In this document: positions 34,274 to 42,903 of the stretch, one piece after another
Layout of the letters: every line of letters begins with the position of its first letter
Position numbering within the stretch: position 1 is the stretch's first letter
NCBI RefSeq assembly: GCF_004771005.1
Contig: NZ_RQHV01000002.1
Location: 202,914 to 266,913 of the forward strand
Origin: Leptospira ilyithenensis
GTDB taxonomy: Bacteria > Spirochaetota > Leptospiria > Leptospirales > Leptospiraceae
Reading direction: 5' to 3'
DNA length: 64,000 nucleotides
Made by a program: the position numbers and the translations under genes
Notes under the pieces: generated by a model
What the model saw: only the letters and a program-made list of their open reading frames with translations
The model's database searches: none
What the model was told of the DNA's origin: nothing

Positions 34274-35404
34274 TCAGTGAAAACTTTTCCAATTTTCGGA
34301 TTTGGATTTGTCGATTCGGATACATATTTCATTTCCTAAAAAGTTCCATCTGACAATAAATAGTTTTTTCAAGATATGAATCCCTCTTCCCGTAGAAACC
34401 ATTTTCCTATCGGTGTTAAGAGGGTTTGGAACCAAACGAGGATTAAATCCCTTGCCTCTGTCGATCACGTAAACATCTATATATCTAGCTGATTCGAATA
34501 CATGGACAGTGATCTTGTCATCCCCTCGTTTGCCGCCGTGCTCCAATGCGTTGTCCAGAGTTTCATCCACCAGAATCTGAAACCAAAAAGAGTCCATGAC
34601 GGATTTCCAATTCCTTTTTTCGTATAACGTCCATAAGTTTTGTTTGAGTTCTCTCGAGCCTTCGGAGCTGGCATTGTCGTAATCTTCGAAAATTTTCTTC
34701 GAAGTTTCGAATAGATATGAAAACGGGTGAGTTAAATAATCCGGAGTAAATGAAAAATGAATCAGAAAAAACACAAAACAAAGTAAAAAACACAAATCAC
34801 AAAAAACTAAAAATTGTAAGTAGTAATGATTTAGATTCGGAATGTAATCATCGCTTGAAAAAAGATAAATAGAAAACAGGAAGGATAGAATCACAGAACC
34901 ACAAGCACTGTACATAAATTTGGAGATCGCAGGAAAGCTGAATTGCAACTTAATCGAAATCACGGAAGCAAATGCAAAAAATGAAATCGCATAGAAAGCA
35001 GGATAAAATATATTTAGAATTATATCACTTGCAAGAGGATTCATTTCGTTTGACAATCCCCAGTCGATGAGAAGGAGCATAGTGCCTGCGCCTAATATAA
35101 ATGATACTAACAAGGACAAAGAAGGTTTGTTTCTGAAATAAGTGGGAAACTGAAGTCCGAAATTAAGAAGTGCAAAACAAAAAATAATAAGAAAACTGGG
35201 AGAAGTATGCGGATTCGCCAGATACTGAAATTGAAAAAGGCTAGAGTCTAATAGAACACTGAGATTCCCTAGAGAAAACAAGCCTGTGAGAATGCTAAAA
35301 CTAATTTTCATAGGTGTGCGGGGATTTTTACTAAATGATACAACCCCTGCAATTGCACTAAAAACAGTGGTAGATACCAAAATGCTTAATTCAAACAAAC
35401 CCAT
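34274..35404 (-). CDS. Seven-helix membrane protein with RsbW-like ATPase domain
   Basis: With the ATG at 35404 the protein has 376 residues. The first 240 hold about seven transmembrane helices. After a linker, a GHKL/HATPase domain covers about 270-376: LVDETLDNALEHGGKRG (N-box), VIDRGKGFNP and GRGIHILKKLF. There is no HisKA dimerisation domain or phospho-acceptor His, so it resembles anti-sigma Ser/Thr kinases of the RsbW/SpoIIAB kind placed in the membrane. It could sense an envelope signal and act on STAS proteins; that is inference. Its start codon shares CATG with the divergent HtrA gene. Confidence 0.75.
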   Translation of the reverse strand: MGLFELSILVSTTVFSAIAGVVSFSKNPRTPMKISFSILTGLFSLGNLSVLLDSSLFQFQYLANPHTSPSFLIIFCFALLNFGLQFPTYFRNKPSLSLLVSFILGAGTMLLLIDWGLSNEMNPLASDIILNIFYPAFYAISFFAFASVISIKLQFSFPAISKFMYSACGSVILSFLFSIYLFSSDDYIPNLNHYYLQFLVFCDLCFLLCFVFFLIHFSFTPDYLTHPFSYLFETSKKIFEDYDNASSEGSRELKQNLWTLYEKRNWKSVMDSFWFQILVDETLDNALEHGGKRGDDKITVHVFESARYIDVYVIDRGKGFNPRLVPNPLNTDRKMVSTGRGIHILKKLFIVRWNFLGNEICIRIDKSKSENWKSFH

Positions 35405-36902
35405 GGCGTTACAATTGAGAAAGTTTCTTTCTTGTTTTACCCTTGTCAGCCTAATTTTTTCATCTTGCACTCTTTTTGCCGAAACACCCGCCTTAGCAGA
35501 AGCAGGGATGTCGATAGAAACAATCAAAAAAGCGGTAGTTCAGATCAAAGTGTATTCTCAATCCAATGACCCCTATTCTCCTTGGTTATCCGGTAATGTG
35601 ACAAGCGCGACAGGAACAGGATTCCTAATCGGCAAAAACAGAATACTAACAAACGCTCATGTTGTATCCAATGCAAAATTCATTGAGGCGCAAAGAAACA
35701 AACAAACGGAATGGTATGAACTAAAAACTGTATATATCGCTCATGATTGCGATCTTGCTATCCTGGAAGCAAAATCAGGATCCTTTTACGATGACAATTA
35801 TGAGTTTTCATTTGGAGATATTCCCGAACTGGGAACACCAATCGATATAGTCGGTTATCCGATCGGTGGCAGCAAAATATCCATTAGTCGGGGAATCGTA
35901 TCGCGTATTGAACAGTCGACTTATGCTCACTCTCAAGTGGATAGTCACTTGGTAATCCAAGTGGATGCAGCAATCAATCCCGGAAATTCCGGCGGGCCTG
36001 CTTTGCAAAACGGAAAGGTGGTCGGGGTCGCTTTCCAGGCAGCAACTAAGGGTGAGAATATAGGATACATCATTCCTACTAACGTAATCAGTCATTTTTT
36101 AAAAGACAGCGAAGACGGAAAATACGACGGTTATGTGGAACTGGGTGTGCATGTTCAGTCCTCTTATTCGCTTTCCCATAGAAAGTTCAGAAAAATTCCC
36201 GAAGATGCTGAAGGAGTTTTTATAACGAACGTTTTGCGGGGAGGTGCGGGAGAAGGATATCTCTATCCGGGAGATCTGTTGTTATCCATCGATGGTATGC
36301 CTATCGGAAAAAACGGAACTGTTGCCTATAATTCCGAATCCAGAGTCGATTTTATAGAAATTGTAGATAATAAATTTGCGGGAGAACAAATCAAATTCGA
36401 ACTGATTCGGGACGGCAAACGTTTGAATGTGTCTTTTCCTGCAAAGAGAATGGAAGATTTGGATTATATGCGGTCCAGTTACGATCGTCCCTACCCATAT
36501 TTTATTTTTGCAGGCCTGGTGTTCCAGCCTCTCAATCGGGATCTATTGGAAGCCTGGGCAAGAGTCGGTCAAACTCAAGGTGGAAGCCAGTTTTTATATA
36601 GATTTCAAAATTTTCCCGAGATCAAAGAGAACCAAAAGGAAGATGTTGTTCTATATAGAAAACTTTCGCATCCTATCAATTCCGCCCTGGACTATTATAT
36701 CAATATGACGGTTTCCGAAGTGAATGGTAAAAAAATTTCCAACTTAAATGAAATGATCCGGCTATTGCAAAATTCAAAATCCAAATACGTTCGAATTTCT
36801 TTTTTGGATTTGCCTCTTCCTTTGATATTAAACTTGGAAGATACCCTGAAAGCGGACGAAGAAATCAGAAACGCTTACAACCTAACAGAGACCAATAAAT
36901 GA
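35403..36902 (+). CDS. HtrA/Deg-type trypsin-like serine protease with PDZ-like region
   Basis: With the ATG at 35403 the protein has 499 residues and a signal peptide (cleavage near LFA-ET, or a lipobox at SSC22). The triad is complete: H86 (TNAHVV), D117 (HDCDLAIL) and S196 (NPGNSGGP). A PDZ-like region follows (about 265-350, EGVFITNVLRGGAGEGYLYPGDLLLSIDG), and a second poorer one near the C-terminus. It should be a periplasmic protease or chaperone of envelope quality control. The next gene, a homologue lacking the triad, overlaps by ATGA, so the two are made together. Confidence 0.92.
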   Translation: MALQLRKFLSCFTLVSLIFSSCTLFAETPALAEAGMSIETIKKAVVQIKVYSQSNDPYSPWLSGNVTSATGTGFLIGKNRILTNAHVVSNAKFIEAQRNKQTEWYELKTVYIAHDCDLAILEAKSGSFYDDNYEFSFGDIPELGTPIDIVGYPIGGSKISISRGIVSRIEQSTYAHSQVDSHLVIQVDAAINPGNSGGPALQNGKVVGVAFQAATKGENIGYIIPTNVISHFLKDSEDGKYDGYVELGVHVQSSYSLSHRKFRKIPEDAEGVFITNVLRGGAGEGYLYPGDLLLSIDGMPIGKNGTVAYNSESRVDFIEIVDNKFAGEQIKFELIRDGKRLNVSFPAKRMEDLDYMRSSYDRPYPYFIFAGLVFQPLNRDLLEAWARVGQTQGGSQFLYRFQNFPEIKENQKEDVVLYRKLSHPINSALDYYINMTVSEVNGKKISNLNEMIRLLQNSKSKYVRISFLDLPLPLILNLEDTLKADEEIRNAYNLTETNK

Positions 36903-38386
36903 AAATCATACTAACGTCTGTTCTATTTTATTTCTCCCTTTTTTCCGTAGAAATCTTCTCCAAATCCGTTCCGGTTGGCAAAGACGATAACTTTATCGTT
37001 CAGGTGAAATCAACGGTTCAATATCCCAATTTCATCCAACCCTGGCGTTTCAAAAACCCGGAAACCCGTCATTCTTATGGGGTAGTTGTCGGAGAAAATC
37101 TCATTCTGACTACTGCACAAACAGTTTACTACCAAACCAATACCGAAGTTCAAAAATTCGGTTCTTTGAAAAACTATACCGCAAAATTGATAAAGATAGA
37201 TCATGATTTGGGACTTGCTCTTTTGAAAGTGGAAGAAAAGGAATTCGGAACGGGACTTACACCCATCCAATTCGGCTCCGAAATATTTTTGGCTTCTGCA
37301 GGAGTTGTGTTGGAATATAAGGAATTTCGAAACTTATCTGAAAAAAAAATCAGAACCATCAAACTGGACGTAGATACTTATGCAAACGGATATATCGAAC
37401 TCCCTTATGTAGAAGTTCAATCCGATGACAAACTGGAAGGAATCGGAGAACTTATTGTAGACGAAGTATCAAAGATACCGCAAGGAGTTTTGATTTACTT
37501 CAAAGATTCGCAAAACACGGGAAAGATGGTTCCCAACTTTACCATCAATCAATTTTTGAATTGTAACGTTACAAAAAAATGTTTCTCGTACAAAGGATTC
37601 CGCTTCCGCCCTTTGACGGATGCGCCTTCCCGAAACTTTTACGGAGTCAAAAAGGAAAATTCAGGAGTTTTGATTGCGGAAATTTATCCCGAATCATCCG
37701 CTTCTTCTTTATTAAAATTGGAAGATGTACTTTTGGAAGTAGGTTCCCATAAGATCGATCCCAAGGGATACTTCGAACATCCCAAATACGGAAAAATCCT
37801 GCTCTCCTATCTGTTCCATTCGGGAGAAGATTTGGGTTTCGGCAAAGATAAGAAAATCCCTCTGAAAATATTAAGAAACTCCAAAATCATGAATGTCGAT
37901 TTTGAAATGGAGGCTTTCCCGGAGCCCGCAGTGAGAATTCCGTTCGGCAATACAAGATATAGAAAACCGGAGTACTTGATGTTAGGCGGTATTGTGTTTT
38001 TGGAATTATCCGAACATTACCTTATGGAATTCGGAAATCAATGGAGAACCAGAGTCAGCAAACAATTGCTCTATCTGAATGATTATCACAGAATCAATAA
38101 CACGGGAGAAACAAAAAAAGTCATTTTACTTTCCCAGGTTTTACCCCTACCGGGAAATCAGGCATATCATTCTTTACAACAAGTTATATTGAAAAAAGTC
38201 AATGGCAAAGAACCGAAAGATATTAAAGAACTATTTCAGATAGCAACGGAAGGCGAAGATCCTTTTCTCGTCATCGAATTGGATGACGGAACTCAGGTGG
38301 TTTTTGAAAAAGAAGAGATTGCAAACTTAAACAAAGAAGCGATCAAGGTTTTCCATATCCCGAAACCGCATAATCTGTCAGAGTGA
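36899..38386 (+). CDS. HtrA-like protein without catalytic triad (pseudoprotease)
   Basis: A 495-residue exported protein with the same layout as the HtrA encoded just upstream: signal peptide, trypsin-like domain, PDZ-like regions. The His site reads L-T-T-A-Q-T-V, with Gln74 for His. D103 (KIDHDLGLALL) is kept. There is no GNSGG motif in the Ser region. Proteolysis by this chain is therefore very unlikely. ATGA coupling to the active paralogue suggests the two form a mixed complex, or that this one binds substrates or controls the protease. It is full-length with intact reading frame, so it is not a decaying pseudogene. Confidence 0.8.
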   Translation: MKIILTSVLFYFSLFSVEIFSKSVPVGKDDNFIVQVKSTVQYPNFIQPWRFKNPETRHSYGVVVGENLILTTAQTVYYQTNTEVQKFGSLKNYTAKLIKIDHDLGLALLKVEEKEFGTGLTPIQFGSEIFLASAGVVLEYKEFRNLSEKKIRTIKLDVDTYANGYIELPYVEVQSDDKLEGIGELIVDEVSKIPQGVLIYFKDSQNTGKMVPNFTINQFLNCNVTKKCFSYKGFRFRPLTDAPSRNFYGVKKENSGVLIAEIYPESSASSLLKLEDVLLEVGSHKIDPKGYFEHPKYGKILLSYLFHSGEDLGFGKDKKIPLKILRNSKIMNVDFEMEAFPEPAVRIPFGNTRYRKPEYLMLGGIVFLELSEHYLMEFGNQWRTRVSKQLLYLNDYHRINNTGETKKVILLSQVLPLPGNQAYHSLQQVILKKVNGKEPKDIKELFQIATEGEDPFLVIELDDGTQVVFEKEEIANLNKEAIKVFHIPKPHNLSE

Positions 38387-39604
38387 AGTGCCTACCTGAT
38401 ATAACATAGATTTTGTTATAAACAGAACTTTCAAAAGGAAAAGTCCGAGGATCAAAACTATCATAAGAATGTATTCCTTATGACGGACTGTTTCATCTTC
38501 ATTGATAAGAAGAATCAAAGCTGGAATGGAAAGAGTAAACATTCTCGATACATTCTCGTATACCGACCAAAAATGATAAAAACCTCCGGTTCCTATCATA
38601 AACATCACAAGCAGGATAGTAATTCGGAATTCCCAACCTTTCTTCAATTTGCCTGTAAAGACAAGAAATGTTCCCAGAAAAAATAAAATCAGCAGGGGAA
38701 AGCGGGAAAGAATTCTTGCCGTTTCTTTAAACCCCGATCCGTTTTGCAAACTGACAAAAATCGATTCGGAATAACGAATCATTCCCTCCAGAGGCAGTAT
38801 AAAGTCCGTTAGACGAGCAGCCCTCCAATTGGGGAAACGATAGGAAAGATAAGAATGCCAAAGGATAGGTATGACTAAAGTAGCGGCAACTGCAAAGATC
38901 TGTTTCAGATTCTTTTTCGATAATGCTTTCAATCCCAGAGGAAATAAGAAAAAAATTGCGGGCTCTTTGGTAAGGATCGCCAGGCTAGACAAAAGAATAA
39001 ATAAGAGAAAATTTTGCTTTTTAAAAAAATAATAAGCAAGAATGACAAGAGACACCATGATCGAATCACTTACCAAAACATAATAACTCCCCAGAGAAAA
39101 AGGATTCAGAAGATAAAAAATTGCCAAATAACTATAATTAGGGGAAAGAAGGGACCTGAGCGCAAAAAAAGACAAAACAAGAAACAATATATTCCAAAAA
39201 TACATTCCGAAAACGGAAAACTTCTCACCGGCAAATCCGAAAATAGAAATCAAAAACGGGTATCCGATTCTTGGAGCGCGATAGGACTCATCAAACCCTT
39301 TGGGCCAATCCAAAGAAAGGTTGGATAGTGATCTGGAAAAATAATAAAAGATCTGGCCGTCATAACCCGCGCCCAAATCGCCCTTCTCTCCCAAAAATAC
39401 GATCGCATTTTTGGGAGTTTCCTTTTCATTCAATAATGCGAATTCCTTTCCAAAATTCACCATACATGTGGGATTCCATTCGTATTTCTTCCAATACCCG
39501 AAAGTAACCGAGCCCCATAACAAAATGAATACGATAAATAAAATCGGTAACTTGGAATCGAGTTTCCGGAAACTGTCTGTCAGAATATTGTATACAAGAT
39601 TCAT
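38378..39604 (-). CDS. Polytopic glycan-assembly protein, AZOBR_p60025 / GT-C-like
   Basis: The ATG at 39604, 4 bases after the upstream stop and preceded by AGGTAAAAAT, gives 408 residues; a longer frame to 39643 overlaps the upstream gene. About ten helices are seen. The first periplasmic loop has GAGYDGQIFYYFSRSL and LDWPKGFDESYRAPRIGYP, the signature of the AZOBR_p60025 cell-surface glycopolymer family, which resembles GT-C lipid-sugar glycosyltransferases. It probably transfers a sugar from a polyprenyl carrier. It closes a five-gene minus-strand glycan cluster and overlaps the convergent gene by 9 bases. Confidence 0.7.
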   Translation of the reverse strand: MNLVYNILTDSFRKLDSKLPILFIVFILLWGSVTFGYWKKYEWNPTCMVNFGKEFALLNEKETPKNAIVFLGEKGDLGAGYDGQIFYYFSRSLSNLSLDWPKGFDESYRAPRIGYPFLISIFGFAGEKFSVFGMYFWNILFLVLSFFALRSLLSPNYSYLAIFYLLNPFSLGSYYVLVSDSIMVSLVILAYYFFKKQNFLLFILLSSLAILTKEPAIFFLFPLGLKALSKKNLKQIFAVAATLVIPILWHSYLSYRFPNWRAARLTDFILPLEGMIRYSESIFVSLQNGSGFKETARILSRFPLLILFFLGTFLVFTGKLKKGWEFRITILLVMFMIGTGGFYHFWSVYENVSRMFTLSIPALILLINEDETVRHKEYILMIVLILGLFLLKVLFITKSMLYQVGTSL

Positions 39605-39608
39605 ATTT

Positions 39609-41147
39609 TTACCTGGTTTTCGAATTTGCCAAAATGATCGCATTCAGATCCGACTGAAAATAGGAAGCGCCTTCATAAGTCAGATGGTGTGGATCAAAAA
39701 AGAAACGTTTGTCGGGAATGTAATTGGTTCTGTCATAGAGTTCATGTCCGTTTTTATCCAAACCAGTCTTTAAATAATTTTTCAGTCCGAAAAACCATTT
39801 ACCCTTCGAATAAAGAGAGGCTTCTATCGGATTTTCAGGAGAAAATACAACCAGGAAAGGAATGTTTTTCTCTTTGAAATAAGCGGAAAGTTGAAGGACT
39901 CGATCCACTTCGGGCCAAGATTCAAAGCTAAGATTGTTTACTTCCTTTTTTTTGGAATGAACCAAACGCAGACGATGCAATTCCTTTCTATGTTCCGCGT
40001 TTTCCAACATTCTTTGGAAATAATCCTTATCGTATTCTGCGGAAGACATTCTTTGAAAACGGGATTCATCGAAGTAGGATTTTCTTGAATACGATCTGTC
40101 GTTATAAACCGGTGTTTTGCAAAAATAATGAGACAAACGGATACCTACGGGGTAATCCAATCCTGTTCTATATAAATCAACTTCTTTGGCAGTATTTATC
40201 CCTTGCAAGATCCGCATTTTCAGATAAAAACCGGAACTCTTAACACCTAACTCCTGCCAATCGATCGTAGCCCAACCCGACTTAGGAAATAAAACTTCTT
40301 TTCTGGAAACAAGCGAAGCCATCTGTGCCTTATTAAAGACGGAAAATTCGATTCTTGTATTTGCTTTGGGAATAAAGACGGAATCATCCTGTTTGTTTCC
40401 CGTTTCACAAACCATTGTCGCTTGCCCGAGTGTCCAACCTTTCGCCCAAATTCCTTCCCTCGGCAAAGAACCTTCATACTGGTGAAAACTCCTGCCGCTT
40501 CGGAAATGGTTTTCGACGAATGCATCGATCGGATCCCAAAAAAAAGAACGATACCGACTAACATAGAATAGTGATTTGCCGGCCAGCTTGGAAAGACGTT
40601 TTCTATCCAAATCGGAAAAGTATTCGGACAAGTAGGAAGTAGGATAAAAAGTTTTGGCGGGATAACGGTCCGCAAATTCAAGCAGCCATTTGGTTTTATC
40701 AAATTGCAATTTCCCATTTTGAAATTCAACGTATTCCCATTGAAAATCGGCAAAATTTACAAGATAAACAACTAACTTCGGTTTTAAGGAAGAAAGGTTT
40801 TCCTTATAATAATACAAATCACTCGGCGCCATCGCCACATGGGAATAAAAATCAGCATGAAAAGCACCGTTCGCCCTTTCATTCATTTCTTCCGGTAATG
40901 CGGAATACAAAGCAACGGAACTACCGGCGATGAGTACCTGATTGCCGTAATTTTCCGATTTGATATTTCTCCTTTTTTTTTCAAAATTATACCATGGAGA
41001 AGTATCCCATTCCATTTCATTCGGAAAAAGAAAATATAGTTTTTCAAAAACAATATAATCCAGAAGGAATGTAGCACCACTTAACAGGACGAAAACGGCG
41101 AATGTTCTGAATTTTAAAGATGCAAGCAGGGATTTCACAACAATCAA
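39609..41147 (-). CDS. Membrane-anchored SGNH-like protein
   Basis: A 512-residue protein with one N-terminal helix (about 15-38) and a large extracytoplasmic domain. VLIAGSSVALYS (G75-S76-S77) takes the place of the GDS nucleophile motif, and FFFDPHHLTYEGA near the end gives D485-x-x-H488, the usual SGNH Asp/His pair. That pattern fits an esterase or O-acetyltransferase acting on glycans. The Asp of GDS is replaced by Ser, as in several SGNH relatives. It overlaps the GT2 gene by ATGA at its start. The fold call rests on these motifs only. Confidence 0.6.
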   Translation of the reverse strand: MIVVKSLLASLKFRTFAVFVLLSGATFLLDYIVFEKLYFLFPNEMEWDTSPWYNFEKKRRNIKSENYGNQVLIAGSSVALYSALPEEMNERANGAFHADFYSHVAMAPSDLYYYKENLSSLKPKLVVYLVNFADFQWEYVEFQNGKLQFDKTKWLLEFADRYPAKTFYPTSYLSEYFSDLDRKRLSKLAGKSLFYVSRYRSFFWDPIDAFVENHFRSGRSFHQYEGSLPREGIWAKGWTLGQATMVCETGNKQDDSVFIPKANTRIEFSVFNKAQMASLVSRKEVLFPKSGWATIDWQELGVKSSGFYLKMRILQGINTAKEVDLYRTGLDYPVGIRLSHYFCKTPVYNDRSYSRKSYFDESRFQRMSSAEYDKDYFQRMLENAEHRKELHRLRLVHSKKKEVNNLSFESWPEVDRVLQLSAYFKEKNIPFLVVFSPENPIEASLYSKGKWFFGLKNYLKTGLDKNGHELYDRTNYIPDKRFFFDPHHLTYEGASYFQSDLNAIILANSKTR

Positions 41148-41857
41148 ACGCTGAATCCGAATTTCCGTAATAAAAGTTTTTTGGCAAATTGAATGGCGAG
41201 TTTTAGTACTTTGGAATTAAAAGAACTGTTCGAAAATACGTAACTGATCGGTATTTCTTTGATCGTTCCGCCTTGCAGAGATACAACGGAAAGTGCTTCC
41301 ATATGAAAATCGAATGCAACCGATTCCAATTTATGATCCGCAATTTTTTGAAATGCCCATTTGGAATACCTGCGATAACCGGAAGTACAATCTTTAATCC
41401 CGGGTCCTCGCAGATTGAATATACCTTTGGAAAGACAATAATTCATCGCTCTTGCGGCGAGAAAAGAAACTACCTTGCGGTAGAAGGGAACATTCAGAGT
41501 TTCTTTTCTACTTCCGATTAACAAGTCACAGTCGGCAAAATTGATAAAATCCTTGAGCCTTCCCGCATCATGGGAAAGGCCCGCATCCATTGTGATCACC
41601 CAATCGTATTTTTTTTCCACGGCAAGTTTCATTCCATCCTGGATGCCCCCCGGGATATGTGTGTTTTTTTCATGCCGAATCACAAAAAGTCGTCCCGGGA
41701 ATTCTTTCTGAAGTTCTTTCAGAATTTCCGGAGTTTTGTCTTTGGAAGCATCATCCGTCACGGAAACATCCGCATGAACGATAGCTCCGCGCACAACTTC
41801 TTCAATCGTAGAATCTTCGTTATACGCAGGAATGACGATAAGAGTTTTGGAGCTCAC
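41144..41857 (-). CDS. Family 2 glycosyltransferase, dolichol-phosphate-mannose-synthase-like
   Basis: A 237-residue GT-A enzyme: TLIVIPAYNEDSTIEEVV, then VTDDASKDKTPEILKEL (nucleotide site), WVITMDAGLSHDA (metal-binding Asp), and GIKDCTSGYRRYS. No transmembrane segment follows, so it is a soluble or peripheral DPM1-type protein that charges a polyprenyl phosphate with a sugar. The neighbouring AZOBR_p60025-like protein would then be a fitting acceptor transferase. It is coupled by ATGA to the SGNH gene downstream and follows the epimerase gene by 8 bases. Confidence 0.88.
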   Translation of the reverse strand: MSSKTLIVIPAYNEDSTIEEVVRGAIVHADVSVTDDASKDKTPEILKELQKEFPGRLFVIRHEKNTHIPGGIQDGMKLAVEKKYDWVITMDAGLSHDAGRLKDFINFADCDLLIGSRKETLNVPFYRKVVSFLAARAMNYCLSKGIFNLRGPGIKDCTSGYRRYSKWAFQKIADHKLESVAFDFHMEALSVVSLQGGTIKEIPISYVFSNSSFNSKVLKLAIQFAKKLLLRKFGFSV

Positions 41858-41865
41858 TGAAAGAT

Positions 41866-42903
41866 CTAGCCTGCGATATTAAAGACGGATTTTTCGGATT
41901 CAATCCATTTGAGAAGCCTTGTCACACCTTCTTTCGGTCTTATGGAAGGAGCGAATCCGAATTTTTTAGCCTCGGTAATGTCACATACAAAGTATCTCAT
42001 ATCTCCCGGTCTTTCCACTTCGAATAAGATCTCTTGCTTTTTGCCCAAAATCTCACCGATCAACTGGATACATTCCAATAGCGAAATCTTATGCGCGCTC
42101 GCCCCGCCTATATTATAAACACCAGGTATCGGGTTTTTAAAAAATGCCAGATAAGACTGTGCTCCGTCCGCCGCATGAATGATATCTCTGGTTTGTTTTC
42201 CGGTTCCAAAGATACGAAGAGGAAGTCCGAAAACGGAACGAATTGCAAAATTCGCAACCCAACCGTGATCTTCCCCACCAAACTGGCGTTCTCCGTAAAT
42301 TCCCGTAAAACGGAAGCTGGCTGCCTTGATACCGTACATATCGGAATAAGCCCGCACATAATGTTCCGCACTCATTTTGGAAGCATGCAGAGGAGATATT
42401 TGGCCCACCATTGTACTTTGAGTTTCGGGGATTTCGACGGGAGTTCTTTCGTAAGAAGTTGCTCCTTCTTTCAGACTCGCATTGATGGAGTTACCGTAAA
42501 CATGAATGGAGGAAGTATTTACCACAGGAATGTTTCTTTTGCGTGCGACTTCCAAAACGTTGAAAGTACCGAGTACGTTTGTGGAATAATCCAGTTCGGG
42601 ATCTTCCCAGGAAATGGTCATCGCAGGTTGTGCCGCAGTATGAACGATAAAATCACATCCTTCCGTTCGATCCAAAAGATGTTCCTGGTTGCGAATATCG
42701 CCCTTTACCATTATAACACCGAGTGATTTCAAGAAGTTCCAATTATAATCGCGAGTTGCATCCGTACCATAACCGGTTCGTTTCAATTCGTATTTTGTCA
42801 TACTGTCAAAGCTGACCACATCCCAGCCTTCTTTTCTAAATAACTCGCAAACATGAGATCCGAGAAAACCGCACCCGCCAGTAACTAATACTTTCTTAGT
42901 CAT
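41866..42903 (-). CDS. NAD-dependent epimerase (CDP-paratose 2-epimerase-like SDR) lacking the catalytic Tyr
   Basis: A 345-residue extended SDR. The NAD loop is VTGGCGFLGSHV, followed by HTAAQPAMTISWEDP and NTSSIHVYG. GIYGERQFGGEDHGWVANF and GKQTRDIIHAADGAQSY resemble CDP-paratose/tyvelose epimerases. The YxxxK motif reads L172-H-A-S-K176 (SPLHASKMSAEHY), so the usual proton-relay Tyr is missing although Lys is kept. It either uses another residue or has a changed activity. It overlaps the upstream nucleotidyltransferase/GT2 gene by ATGA and belongs to the glycan operon. Confidence 0.82.
   Translation of the reverse strand: MTKKVLVTGGCGFLGSHVCELFRKEGWDVVSFDSMTKYELKRTGYGTDATRDYNWNFLKSLGVIMVKGDIRNQEHLLDRTEGCDFIVHTAAQPAMTISWEDPELDYSTNVLGTFNVLEVARKRNIPVVNTSSIHVYGNSINASLKEGATSYERTPVEIPETQSTMVGQISPLHASKMSAEHYVRAYSDMYGIKAASFRFTGIYGERQFGGEDHGWVANFAIRSVFGLPLRIFGTGKQTRDIIHAADGAQSYLAFFKNPIPGVYNIGGASAHKISLLECIQLIGEILGKKQEILFEVERPGDMRYFVCDITEAKKFGFAPSIRPKEGVTRLLKWIESEKSVFNIAG

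Noticed and set aside
42091..42726. 211-residue plus-strand ORF opposite the epimerase gene
   Set aside because: Shadow of a strongly supported epimerase; no domain pattern and Cys/Ser-rich antisense composition.
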